From Thermoguttaceae bacterium (GTDB taxonomy: Bacteria > Planctomycetota > Planctomycetia > Pirellulales > Thermoguttaceae): DNA of 10,263 nucleotides. This document shows positions 1 through 6,997 of this stretch, in pieces. A program made the position numbers and the translations under genes. The notes under the pieces are model-generated. The model made no database searches and was not told the origin of the DNA. It saw only the letters and a list, made by a program, of their open reading frames with translations. The DNA lies in the NCBI GenBank assembly GCA_028695865.1, contig JAQVID010000057.1, positions 1 through 10,263 of the forward strand, written 5' to 3'. Position 1 is the stretch's first letter. Every line of letters begins with the position of its first letter.

Positions 1-3000
1 TGGCGGCAAGCTTACGTCGTATTTCCAGAGCCTTGGTATTTTCCGCTTCCGCCTCTGCGCAACGTTTCGTATTCTCATGTAAAACGCCAAGCTTATACAG
101 CGTATCCGCAACGTCCGGTAAATACGCTTCGGGATTTGTGGCGGCAAGCTTACGTCGTATTTCGAGAGACTCGGTGTATTCCGTTTCCGCCTCCGCGTAA
201 CGATTCGTAGCCTTATGTAAAACGCCAAGATTATACAGCGTATCCGCAACGAGTGATAAATACGCGTCCGGACTTGTTGTGGCAAGCTTACGGTGTATTT
301 CGAGAGCTTCGGTGTATTCGCCTTCCGCTTCTGTGTAACGTTTCGTTTGATAATGCAAATACCCCAGATTATACAGCGTTTCCGCAACGCGAGGTAAATA
401 CGCGTCCGGACTTACGGCGGCAAGCTTACGTCGTATTTCCAGAGCTTCGGTGTATTCGCCTTCCGCTTCTGTGTAACGTTTCGTTTGAGAATGCAAATCC
501 CCCAGATTATGCAGTATCTGCGCAACGCCTGGTAAATACGCGTCCGGACTTACGGCGGCAAGCTTACGTCGTATTTCCAGAGCCTCGGTGTATTCGCCTT
601 CCGCTTCTGTGTAACGTTTCGTTTGAGAATGCAAATCCCCCAGATTATGCAGTATCTGCGCAACGCCTGGTAAATACATGTCCGGATTTGTGGCGGCAAG
701 TTTACGGGAGATTTCCAGAGACTCGGTGTATTCGCCTTCCGCCTCGGCGTAACGATTCGTAGCGGAATGCAAAATCGCCAAGATAACCAGCGTATTCGCA
801 ACGCGAGGTAAATACGCGTCGGGACTTGCGGCGGCAAGCTTACGGTATATTTCGAGAGCCTCGGTGTATTCGCCTTTCGCCTCTGTGTAAATTTTCGTTT
901 GAGGATGTACATTCGCCAGATTATACAGCGTATCCGCAACGTACGGTAAATACGTGTCCGGACATGCGGCGGCAAGCTTACGGTATATTTCGAGAGCCTC
1001 GGTGTATTCGCCTTCCGCCTCGGCGTAACGATTCATATCGGAATGCAAAATCGCCAGATTCTGCAGCGTAGCCGCAACGCGTGGTAAATACGTGTCCGGA
1101 CATGCGGCGGCAAGCTTACGTCGTATTTCCAGAGCCTCGGTGTATTCGCCTTCCGCCTCGGCGTAACGATTCATATCGGAATGCAAAATCGCCAGATTAT
1201 GCAGCGTAGCCGCAACGTACGGCAAATACGCGTCGGGACTTGCGGTGGCAAGCTTGCGGTAGATTCCCAGTGCTTTTATATTCCCTTGTTCGTCGATGGA
1301 GAATTGGTTGATAGTGGAGGCGAAATACGCAAGAGTAAAATAACTTGTTGCCTGTTCTTCCTCCGATTTCGATGAGACATCCAATTCAAAATATTGTTCC
1401 AGTTTATATTCCGCTTTGAAAAGACGATACCAATAGGCGGTAAAATCAGGATTTGGGAACATTCTGTTCAAAACGTCAAAGTCCAGAAGTGCTTGATTCA
1501 AACCGGGAAGATCGTTCAGAACGTTGTATTGGTACGGGACTTCTTCACAATAACGCGTCAGATTGCCGGACTTCTGGAAATAATTGATCATTTCGCGACG
1601 CGCGGATTCCAAACCATTCTTATAACGTTCCATTGCCGCCTCTCGAATCAGACCGTGCGCAAAATCATTTAAACCGGCGCGGACGATAAAATGACTGTCC
1701 AGCGCATAGGCAACCTGCTGCCAATCGAACAACGTACAATCGGGAACGATCGCTAATAATTCCTCATTGGAAAGACCATATCGCGATGCCGCCAATACGG
1801 TGAGGAACGAGGAAACCGGTTTCTCGCCAAAATTCTGCTCCAGACGCTCCAGAACCTGGGCAAAAAAGGCAATTTCGCTGTCGGCGGAAAGATACCAGTT
1901 GATTCGCGCATCCAATTCTTCATGCGAACCAAAAACGCAAAGTTCGTCTAACAGTGTTCGAAGAACCATCGGACTGGAGGTAATCCCGCAGCTTGCGATT
2001 CGATCAATCTGGCCTGGCAAGAGACTCCGTTCCCGGTCTTGCAGGAATTGAACGATAATCTCTTTGCGCTGGTCAACCGTTAACGGAGCAACATCCATCG
2101 ACTCAAAATGACGGCGTTTGAATACCTCCATCGTTGGATCATCCGACCAGGTTGAGCAGATGAGCTTTACATTGTCGGGCAGTAACGGAATCCAGTTGAG
2201 AAGTTTGTAATTACCTGTACTGGGAATCTGATTCATTCCGTCGATAAGAAGAACGAGTTTCCTGCCCGGATTCTTACGGTACCAATCGACAAGGGCGTTT
2301 CCAAATTCGTTGCGAAGCTCGTCGAGTGATTTCGATATGTTTCCTGTTAAAAGCTTGTTTTCTTCTTTCGGTTGCATTATTTCCGAATCCGGATTCAGTT
2401 GCCCAATAAGAAATTTTAATATTTCTTCCGGATAGTCGCTCCGCGGGCTTGCGCCGACAAAACAGGACGCAAACGACAAATCGCAGCGCGAGCGCATCCA
2501 GTTGGCCAAAAGCGCAGACTTGCCGTTGCCGGCTAATCCTGTAATGACCAGATTCTGTGACGAACCGTCCGCGAATATATTGAGGCGGTCGAAATCGGAA
2601 TCGCGACCAACATACAAACGTGTCCGATAACGGGCAAAGGCATTCTGCTGTAATTGAAGATTCTCGAATTCAGTCAAGCCTTCACCGGGAAAAAGTTCGT
2701 CGACCAACTGAATCACTCTGTGATAAACCTGTTCGTCGAGATCCTCAAGAGAAACATATTGCCCGACCGGATATTTATCCTGCGACTGAATCTCCGATTT
2801 GAGCTTTTCGAGCTTTTCATAAGCTTCGGTTCCAGGCTGTTCCTGAAATTCGTTTGGTGTCGGCATTTCTTCCGAACGAAGCCAGAAAGCGGCGTTCATC
2901 GGTTCCGATTCGCGCAGAACGCCGTATTGCATTTCGACTTCGGTGATACTCAGTCCCTGTTGAAAATCGGGTTCGACAAAAGGAAAATCGAATTTCATCC

Positions 3001-3322
3001 CGGGATTATTGTTGAGTTCGATTTTATCAGGCGTCCAGCCATAACGTTTGCCCAACAGACCGATAAAAAACGGTTTGCTCCGCTTAATCGACTGCAGACA
3101 GACTTCGGCGACTTTACCGGATTGTGATTGCTCTTCCGTGATTCCCCAGCGAAGGTCCAACGGAATAAAATAGACGTTCTTTTCACTGCAATATTTCTGA
3201 ATGCGGGGAAAGGTTGTCTCCATAAGACAACTGCGTTCGGCGGACATGTCTCTAAACGTGGAAGAGACAAAAACTCGAATCGTTCGATCCAATCGCCATT
3301 CCGGAAGATGTGTAACTGACAT
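1..3322 (-). CDS. DUF4062-NTPase-TPR STAND protein (3' end outside the window)
   Basis: The frame is open from ATG at 3322 to the left edge, giving at least 1107 residues with no stop; the C-terminus is missing. AAAGGA lies 9 bases upstream of the ATG and supports this start. Domains in order: DUF4062 at about residues 13-115 (FVSSTFRDMSAER at 18-30, DLRWGIT at 56-62); a P-loop NTPase with Walker A GLAGNGKS at 262-269 and Walker B LVLLIDG ending around D361; a helical/winged-helix-like segment to about 600 (FAHGLIREAA); then TPRs from about residue 680, in 46-residue units with the pattern YLPxVAxTLxNLAxLH...YAEAEGEYTEALEIxRKLAA. This is the architecture of STAND (NACHT-like) regulators and resembles eukaryotic nephrocystin-3. 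In such proteins the TPRs usually sense a ligand and the NTPase drives oligomerisation. A role in phage defence or signalling is inference. No partner gene is visible in the window. Near-identical repeats suggest recent array turnover. Confidence 0.9.
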   Translation of the reverse strand, partial: MSVTHLPEWRLDRTIRVFVSSTFRDMSAERSCLMETTFPRIQKYCSEKNVYFIPLDLRWGITEEQSQSGKVAEVCLQSIKRSKPFFIGLLGKRYGWTPDKIELNNNPGMKFDFPFVEPDFQQGLSITEVEMQYGVLRESEPMNAAFWLRSEEMPTPNEFQEQPGTEAYEKLEKLKSEIQSQDKYPVGQYVSLEDLDEQVYHRVIQLVDELFPGEGLTEFENLQLQQNAFARYRTRLYVGRDSDFDRLNIFADGSSQNLVITGLAGNGKSALLANWMRSRCDLSFASCFVGASPRSDYPEEILKFLIGQLNPDSEIMQPKEENKLLTGNISKSLDELRNEFGNALVDWYRKNPGRKLVLLIDGMNQIPSTGNYKLLNWIPLLPDNVKLICSTWSDDPTMEVFKRRHFESMDVAPLTVDQRKEIIVQFLQDRERSLLPGQIDRIASCGITSSPMVLRTLLDELCVFGSHEELDARINWYLSADSEIAFFAQVLERLEQNFGEKPVSSFLTVLAASRYGLSNEELLAIVPDCTLFDWQQVAYALDSHFIVRAGLNDFAHGLIREAAMERYKNGLESARREMINYFQKSGNLTRYCEEVPYQYNVLNDLPGLNQALLDFDVLNRMFPNPDFTAYWYRLFKAEYKLEQYFELDVSSKSEEEQATSYFTLAYFASTINQFSIDEQGNIKALGIYRKLATASPDAYLPYVAATLHNLAILHSDMNRYAEAEGEYTEALEIRRKLAAACPDTYLPRVAATLQNLAILHSDMNRYAEAEGEYTEALEIYRKLAAACPDTYLPYVADTLYNLANVHPQTKIYTEAKGEYTEALEIYRKLAAASPDAYLPRVANTLVILAILHSATNRYAEAEGEYTESLEISRKLAATNPDMYLPGVAQILHNLGDLHSQTKRYTEAEGEYTEALEIRRKLAAVSPDAYLPGVAQILHNLGDLHSQTKRYTEAEGEYTEALEIRRKLAAVSPDAYLPRVAETLYNLGYLHYQTKRYTEAEGEYTEALEIHRKLATTSPDAYLSLVADTLYNLGVLHKATNRYAEAETEYTESLEIRRKLAATNPEAYLPDVADTLYKLGVLHENTKRCAEAEAENTKALEIRRKLAA
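5..1255 (-). repeat. 138-bp tandem repeat array encoding 46-residue TPR units
   Basis: The anchor GGCAAGCTT (or close variants) recurs at 5, 143, 281, 419, 557, 695, 833, 971, 1109 and 1247, always exactly 138 bp apart. That gives nine full units, and the array continues past the left edge. Each unit encodes one 46-residue TPR hairpin with an extended loop (canonical TPRs are 34 residues, kinesin-light-chain-type about 42). Units 419-556 and 557-694 differ at only about six bases, five of them in the last 16 positions, so they are very recent duplicates or have been homogenised. Because 138 is divisible by three, gain or loss of whole units keeps the frame. The same periodicity produces long shadow frames on the opposite strand. 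Confidence 0.95.
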
Positions 3323-3403
3323 AATAATATTTCCTTTACGATAAAAAGTTGTTTTGCGGCTTTCATGTGAAAACCTTTTCAATGTTTCCCCGCGTTTTCA
3401 ATT

Positions 3404-3651
3404 CGTCCACTAAACATATATGACGGGAAGCCGGGACACCCAAGGCATTTTAAGGGGTCGTTTATTTTAAGGAGTTTTATTTTAAGGTTTTAAGAGATCG
3501 GAAGTGAATGGTACTTGGACAAGTTTTCGTCCACTAAATATATATGACGGGAAGCCGGGACACCCAAGGCATTTTAAGGGGTCGTTTATTTTAAGGAGTT
3601 TTATTTTAAGGTTCTAAGAGATCGGGAGTGAATGGTACTTGGGCAAGTTTT
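3404..3651. repeat. Two tandem copies of a 124-bp direct repeat
   Basis: Copy one (3404-3527) and copy two (3528-3651) are directly adjacent and differ at four positions by eye, about 97% identical. Both begin CGTCCACTAAA and end AAGTTTT. Each contains three ATTTTAAGG motifs (first copy at 3447, 3464 and 3479, spaced 17 and 15 bp) plus a related TTTTAAGAG, so the pair holds six closely spaced motifs. Each copy could also encode a 16-residue peptide from ATG at 3420 or 3544, but neither has a ribosome site. The element might be an iteron-like regulatory site for the leftward gene or a non-autonomous dispersed repeat; the sequence alone does not decide. Confidence 0.9.
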
Positions 3652-3821
3652 ACGCGTACCTCTAGCACAAAACAGATTCTGTTAAGACAAAAAACATATA
3701 TTTAACGAAGATTTCAAATATCTTTTGAAAAAAGTGGAGCACGGCCTTGCTTTGCTCGATCATTAAAGTATGTGAGGTCTTCCTTGGGTATGAAGTCAAA
3801 TATAGAGCCGGGGAGGGCCTC

Positions 3822-4049
3822 ATGTTTTTTCCATCGATCCCGGAAGTTTCAAGCTTGGATAACCCGCTTGCGTCTTGCCAATTTTGGGGAGATTCTGACG
3901 AGGAAGATCGCGTTTTGAATGCTCTAATGATTCAAGACGTGCTGGACGACGCAAATCGCGATTTCGGACATCGTGATCATTCGATTTTCACCCCATTATT
4001 TGTTCTTAAGGGGGGCTTTTGTCCGAAAGGTTTCATACCGGAAGCATAA
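3822..4049 (+). pseudogene. IS4-family-like transposase, N-terminal remnant
   Basis: A 75-residue frame starts at ATG 3822, just after a good Shine-Dalgarno (GGGGAGGG), and stops at 4047-4049. An earlier in-frame ATG at 3747 is less likely because it has no such signal. The segment with IQDVLDDANRDFGHRDHSIF followed by TPLFVL resembles the N-terminus of planctomycete IS4-family transposases, which continue as TPxVTLWxFLSQVxxxxxSCRxAV. Here the text degrades to KGGFCPKGFIPEA and then a stop, which looks like FLSQVFIPEA damaged by substitutions or small indels. No DDE catalytic core, downstream transposase sequence or terminal inverted repeat was found, so this is a dead fragment. The family call rests on remembered motifs and is moderate. 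Confidence 0.55.
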
Positions 4050-4140
4050 CGTAGCCCACTTGAGGGCAATCTCATAATAAAGTAATCACAAGAAAAACGA
4101 CGACAATATAAAATAGAGGCACTGTAATAAAACTGTCGGC

Positions 4141-4169
4141 TTGAATGGCAATCATTTTTATGTTATAAT
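4141..4169 (+). promoter_or_regulatory. Sigma70-type promoter P1
   Basis: TTGAAT (4141-4146) and a perfect TATAAT (4164-4169) are separated by exactly 17 bp. A transcript would start near 4176, giving a leader of about 275 bases before the response-regulator gene. The -35 matches consensus at four of six positions. Whether both this and the second promoter are used is not known from sequence. Confidence 0.6.
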
Positions 4170-4304
4170 AACAGTAATATGAAACGGGAAACAAAGAGGA
4201 CACCTGTTTTAAAAATCACGCTCCTGATTTCACTGAAGCGTCTGGATTACTGCCAAGTGCCATTCACTCTCGATCTCTTTAATCTCTTTCCTGCCGTGGT
4301 AGCC

Positions 4305-4333
4305 TTGCAAAGTCGTTTTCCATTCGTTATAAT
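4305..4333 (+). promoter_or_regulatory. Sigma70-type promoter P2
   Basis: TTGCAA (4305-4310) and a perfect TATAAT (4328-4333) are separated by 17 bp. A transcript would start near 4340, about 110 bases before the TTG start of the response-regulator gene. This is the nearer and slightly better-placed of two promoters pointing at that gene. Confidence 0.65.
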
Positions 4334-4399
4334 GAGATTTAACGGGCACAGGACTCCGGAAAAAGTCTCGTGTTCCCGAATACTACACGGGTTAATAAA

Positions 4400-4421
4400 A
4401 TTGTGTAACAATATTTTTGTT
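4400..4421. promoter_or_regulatory. Overlapping short inverted repeats, possible operator
   Basis: ATTGT-GTA-ACAAT (4400-4412) overlaps AACAA-TATTT-TTGTT (4407-4421). They lie downstream of promoter P2 and about 30 bases before the regulator start, where a repressor or the regulator itself could bind. The arms are only 5 bp in AT-rich DNA, so chance is a real alternative. Confidence 0.25.
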
Positions 4422-4440
4422 GAGTTAGTAGTACAAAAGA

Positions 4441-4452
4441 GAGGAAAATCGT
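4441..4452 (+). promoter_or_regulatory. Ribosome binding site deciding a TTG start
   Basis: GAGGA (4441-4445) lies 7 bases before TTG at 4453. No ATG or GTG with a better signal lies between it and the receiver-domain core (NILVVDDE), so the TTG start is preferred. Confidence 0.7.
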
Positions 4453-5922
4453 TTGAGTAGCACATCCGAAACGCGGGATTTTTTGCCAGACCCGCTTAAT
4501 ATATTGGTCGTTGACGACGAACCGGCACATGCGGAGGTGGTCGCCGACGCTTTGGAACGCATCGGGGCACGAAGCGTCATTGTGCATTCCGAAAAGGAAG
4601 CTCTGGAGCAACTTGCGCAACATTGCTTTGACGTTGTCGTAACAGACCTTATGCTCGAACATGACGACGGCGGAATTACGGTTCTCAAAGCGGCCAAGGC
4701 CGACAGCTCGATTACGGAAGTTATTGTGATGACCGCGTATTCGGGTATTGAAACGGCGGTGGAAGCAATGCGTCAGGGGGCGTTCAATTACTTGCAAAAG
4801 CCGCTCGATATCAAGCAGCTTCGCGCCATTGTGGAGAAAGCGGGCGAAAGTGCGCGACTGCGCCGAATCAATCAGGAACTCAAACAGCGTTTGGATGAAA
4901 AATTCGGATTCGACGGCGTGATCGGACACGCTCCGGAAATGTTGCGGATTATCGAGCGTTTGCGACGTATTGCTCCGACCGATTCGACCGTTCTCATTTT
5001 GGGCGAGACCGGTACCGGTAAAGAACTTTTTGCGCAGGCTCTTCATCAGAACAGTACGCGAAAAAAGAAACCTTTTGTCGCGTTCAATTGTGCGGCGCTT
5101 ACAGAAAACATGATAGAGAGTGAATTGTTCGGACATGTTAAAGGAGCGTTTACCGGAGCTACCCAGGACAGAATCGGCAAATTCGAATTCGCTAACGGTG
5201 GAACGGTGTTTCTCGATGAAGTGGGCGACATGCCCCTTTCGACCCAGGCCAAGATATTGCGAGTGCTTGAGGAATCGGAAATTACCCGGGTAGGGTCAAA
5301 CGATGTTATTAAGGTTAATGTCCGTGTTATTTCGGCGACCAATCGCAATTTGGAAGAAGAAGTCGCCAATGGACATTTTCGACTCGACCTTTATCATCGC
5401 CTGAAGGTGATTACGCTTCAGATTCCGCCCCTTCGCGACCGTGCCCAGGATATTCCGGTGTTGCTTGATCATTTTCTCAAAATGTTTGCTCGTAAAGATC
5501 ACAAAACGATTAAAGGCGTTACTCCTGCGGCCAGACGGATTTTGTTCGCTTATGATTGGCCCGGGAACGTGCGCCAATTGAGAAACGCCGCGGAAAGTAT
5601 GGTTGCTCTCGATATTGATGAATTGCTCGACGTTGACGATTTACCGGACGAACTGGTTGCCGCGGTCCCGCCGGGCACGGACAGTTTGCCTCCGGGGGGA
5701 ACCATACCATATACCAATGATCCGGCGACACTCCTGTTTCCGCTGGTGGGCCATTCGCTGGCCGAAATAGAACAGGAATTTATTCGACTGACACTTAGCG
5801 CCACCGGGGGTAACCGCGAGGAAACGGCGACCATGCTCGGTATTGGCGAAAGGACTTTGTATCGCAAGATAAAGGAAATCGAGGAATCTTCCTCACAACC
5901 CAACGAAAAGGACCCATCATGA
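4453..5922 (+). CDS. NtrC-family response regulator, sigma54-dependent activator
   Basis: The 489-residue protein has the classical three-part layout. The receiver domain (about 15-125) has acidic residues D21/D22, phospho-acceptor D65 (VVVTDLML), T94 and K116. The sigma54-interaction AAA+ domain (about 152-385) has Walker A GETGTGKE at 184-191, the sigma54-contact loop GAFTGA at 231-236 and Walker B GGTVFLDE at 249-256. A Fis-type helix-turn-helix lies near 452-478 (GGNREETATMLGIGERTLYR). All key residues are present, so it should be phosphorylated by a histidine kinase and activate RNA polymerase-sigma54 from upstream sites. The start is TTG with a well-placed GAGGA. It has two sigma70-type promoters upstream and overlaps the next gene by ATGA, so the two are translationally coupled. 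No partner kinase and no convincing -24/-12 promoter was seen in the window, so its targets are unknown; the coupled exported proteins are the obvious candidates. Confidence 0.95.
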   Translation: MSSTSETRDFLPDPLNILVVDDEPAHAEVVADALERIGARSVIVHSEKEALEQLAQHCFDVVVTDLMLEHDDGGITVLKAAKADSSITEVIVMTAYSGIETAVEAMRQGAFNYLQKPLDIKQLRAIVEKAGESARLRRINQELKQRLDEKFGFDGVIGHAPEMLRIIERLRRIAPTDSTVLILGETGTGKELFAQALHQNSTRKKKPFVAFNCAALTENMIESELFGHVKGAFTGATQDRIGKFEFANGGTVFLDEVGDMPLSTQAKILRVLEESEITRVGSNDVIKVNVRVISATNRNLEEEVANGHFRLDLYHRLKVITLQIPPLRDRAQDIPVLLDHFLKMFARKDHKTIKGVTPAARRILFAYDWPGNVRQLRNAAESMVALDIDELLDVDDLPDELVAAVPPGTDSLPPGGTIPYTNDPATLLFPLVGHSLAEIEQEFIRLTLSATGGNREETATMLGIGERTLYRKIKEIEESSSQPNEKDPS

Positions 5923-6737
5923 AACGAATTTGTGTGCTTACCGCGGCTGTTTTTGCGGCTTTGTTGCTTACCGCGACCGTTTCGCTTCAGGCAGACGAAC
6001 CTGTCCCGCAAGATGTTACGAAAACGATCGAATTGTTCAATGGAAAAGATTTATCCGGTTGGTATGTTTTTCTGAAAGAGCGTCAAAAGGGCGAAGACCC
6101 CAATAAGGTTTTCTCTGTTCAAGACGGCATGATTCGAATTTCCGGTCAGGAATACGGCGGGATCGTTTCAGAGCAGGCTTACAAAAATTATCACGTTATC
6201 GTCGAGTTCAAATGGGGAGAAAAGACTTGGGGTACCCGGGTAGACAAGGCCAGGGACAGTGGTTTGCTCGTTCATTCGTTTGGTGAAGACGGTGCCTTTG
6301 GCAAGTGCTGGATGTATTCTATTGAAGCCAATATTATCGAAGGGGGTATTGGCGATTTCATTGTCGTGGGAGACGGCGGCGACCGGTTTTCGTTGACCGC
6401 GGAAGTTGCGGCCCAAAAATCGACCAAAAACGCCTATATTTGGCAAAAGGGTGGAAAGCCGGTGACGATCAGTCGCGGTCGCGTCGATTGGTTCAATCGT
6501 GATCCCCAGTGGGATGGCTCGTTGGGGTATCGCGGAAAGAATGAAGTCGAAAAACCGCATGGACAATGGAACAAGCTTGAACTCATTGCCGATGGCGATA
6601 ATATTACCGTCATCCTCAACGGCGTTACGGTGAATCAGGCCTCCAAGGTCAAACCCAATGCCGGTCGTATTCAGTTGCAAACCGAAATGGCAGAATTGTT
6701 TATCCGTCGCGTGACTCTCCAGCCGGTCAAAAAATAA
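5919..6737 (+). CDS. Secreted DUF1080 (3-keto-disaccharide hydrolase-like) protein, copy A
   Basis: The 272-residue protein has an N-terminal signal peptide (MKR, a hydrophobic stretch to about residue 20, likely cleavage after SLQA near 25), so it is exported. The rest is one DUF1080 domain of concanavalin-like fold. It opens with the hallmark ELFNGKDLSGWYVF (about 38-51) and closes with GRIQLQTEMAELFIRRVTL. Members of this family include enzymes that hydrolyse 3-keto-glycosides made by an oxidoreductase of the GFO/IDH type; no such oxidoreductase is in the window, so substrate is unknown. The start ATG at 5919 overlaps the stop of the response regulator (ATGA) and has AAAAGGA 6 bases upstream. 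A close paralogue follows at 7061. Function as a carbohydrate hydrolase is family knowledge, not shown here. Confidence 0.88.
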   Translation: MKRICVLTAAVFAALLLTATVSLQADEPVPQDVTKTIELFNGKDLSGWYVFLKERQKGEDPNKVFSVQDGMIRISGQEYGGIVSEQAYKNYHVIVEFKWGEKTWGTRVDKARDSGLLVHSFGEDGAFGKCWMYSIEANIIEGGIGDFIVVGDGGDRFSLTAEVAAQKSTKNAYIWQKGGKPVTISRGRVDWFNRDPQWDGSLGYRGKNEVEKPHGQWNKLELIADGDNITVILNGVTVNQASKVKPNAGRIQLQTEMAELFIRRVTLQPVKK

Positions 6738-6782
6738 TGAATCATGTTCGCGCGAGCTTTGACATTTCACCACGACAGATTG

Positions 6783-6846
6783 CCAAGAGTGTTTGTCGCC
6801 AAGAGTGTTTGTCGTCAAGAGTGTTTGTCGTCAAGAGTGTTTGTCG
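6783..6846. repeat. Four tandem copies of a 16-bp repeat
   Basis: The unit (C/T)CAAGAGTGTTTGTCG occurs at 6783, 6799, 6815 and 6831 without gaps. The first two copies start with C and the last two with T; otherwise they are identical. Sixteen is not a multiple of three, so the array is not expected to be coding. It starts about 45 bases after the stop of DUF1080 copy A. Confidence 0.95.
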
Positions 6847-6905
6847 TGTTCGCGCAAGAGACTTATACCGGTTTACTTGAGTTTTTGTGTTGTGTGGTCA
6901 GAATC

Positions 6906-6930
6906 CCCCGTTTTCCCAAGGTCAACGGGG
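6906..6930 (+). terminator. Possible terminator hairpin after DUF1080 copy A
   Basis: CCCCGTT (6906-6912) pairs with AACGGGG (6924-6930) around an 11-base loop. It lacks a following T-run, so it is not a textbook intrinsic terminator; it may pause or stabilise the transcript instead. Confidence 0.3.
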
Positions 6931-6980
6931 AGCGAATTGCTGAAAAATCGAAGTAATCGGTAGTATCAATGACCCAAAGA

Positions 6981-6997
6981 ACCAAAAATTTTTTGGT
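6981..6997. promoter_or_regulatory. 17-bp perfect palindrome ACCAAAAA-T-TTTTTGGT
   Basis: Two 8-bp arms are exactly complementary around a single T. A one-base centre is better suited to a DNA-binding dimer than to an RNA hairpin, so an operator upstream of DUF1080 copy B is plausible. It lies about 63 bases before that gene's ATG. The binding protein is unknown. Confidence 0.45.

Larger units (their letters stand above)
3323..4452. other. Intergenic region without an intact gene
   Basis: This 1.1-kb stretch separates the leftward STAND gene from the rightward regulator gene. From left to right it holds a short leader with the ribosome site of the STAND gene (AAAGGA near 3331-3336 on the minus strand), two tandem 124-bp repeats (3404-3651), an AT-rich stretch with nothing recognisable (3652-3821), a transposase remnant (3822-4049), about 90 bases with nothing recognisable, and two sigma70-type promoters. 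No convincing promoter for the STAND gene was found in its leader, so it may be driven from within the repeats. Base composition is more AT-rich than in the flanking genes. Confidence 0.8.

Noticed and set aside
253..762. Plus-strand 169-residue repetitive frame, and similar frames at 826-1071 and 550-975
   Set aside because: They are opposite-strand or alternate-frame readings of the in-frame 138-bp TPR array. The repeat length is divisible by three, so all frames stay periodic; only the minus-strand TPR frame makes a known fold.
1..1255. Regular 138-bp repetition as a CRISPR or satellite array
   Set aside because: There are no short conserved repeats with unique spacers; the whole unit is conserved and encodes TPRs in one open frame.
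2995..3366. Minus-strand 123-residue frame starting upstream of the STAND gene
   Set aside because: It is out of frame with the DUF4062 domain it overlaps and shows no recognisable family; the 3322 start has the ribosome site.
3420..3591. Identical 16-residue peptide frames (MTGSRDTQGILRGRLF) in each 124-bp repeat copy
   Set aside because: No ribosome binding site precedes either ATG, and conservation follows simply from the repeat being duplicated.
4179..4460. 93-residue plus-strand frame between promoter P1 and the response regulator
   Set aside because: It has no Shine-Dalgarno, runs across promoter P2 and the regulator ribosome site, and matches no known family; more likely leader sequence.
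4339..5136. Long minus-strand frame (265 residues) opposite the response regulator
   Set aside because: The plus strand encodes all receiver and AAA+ motifs there; the antisense frame is a shadow.
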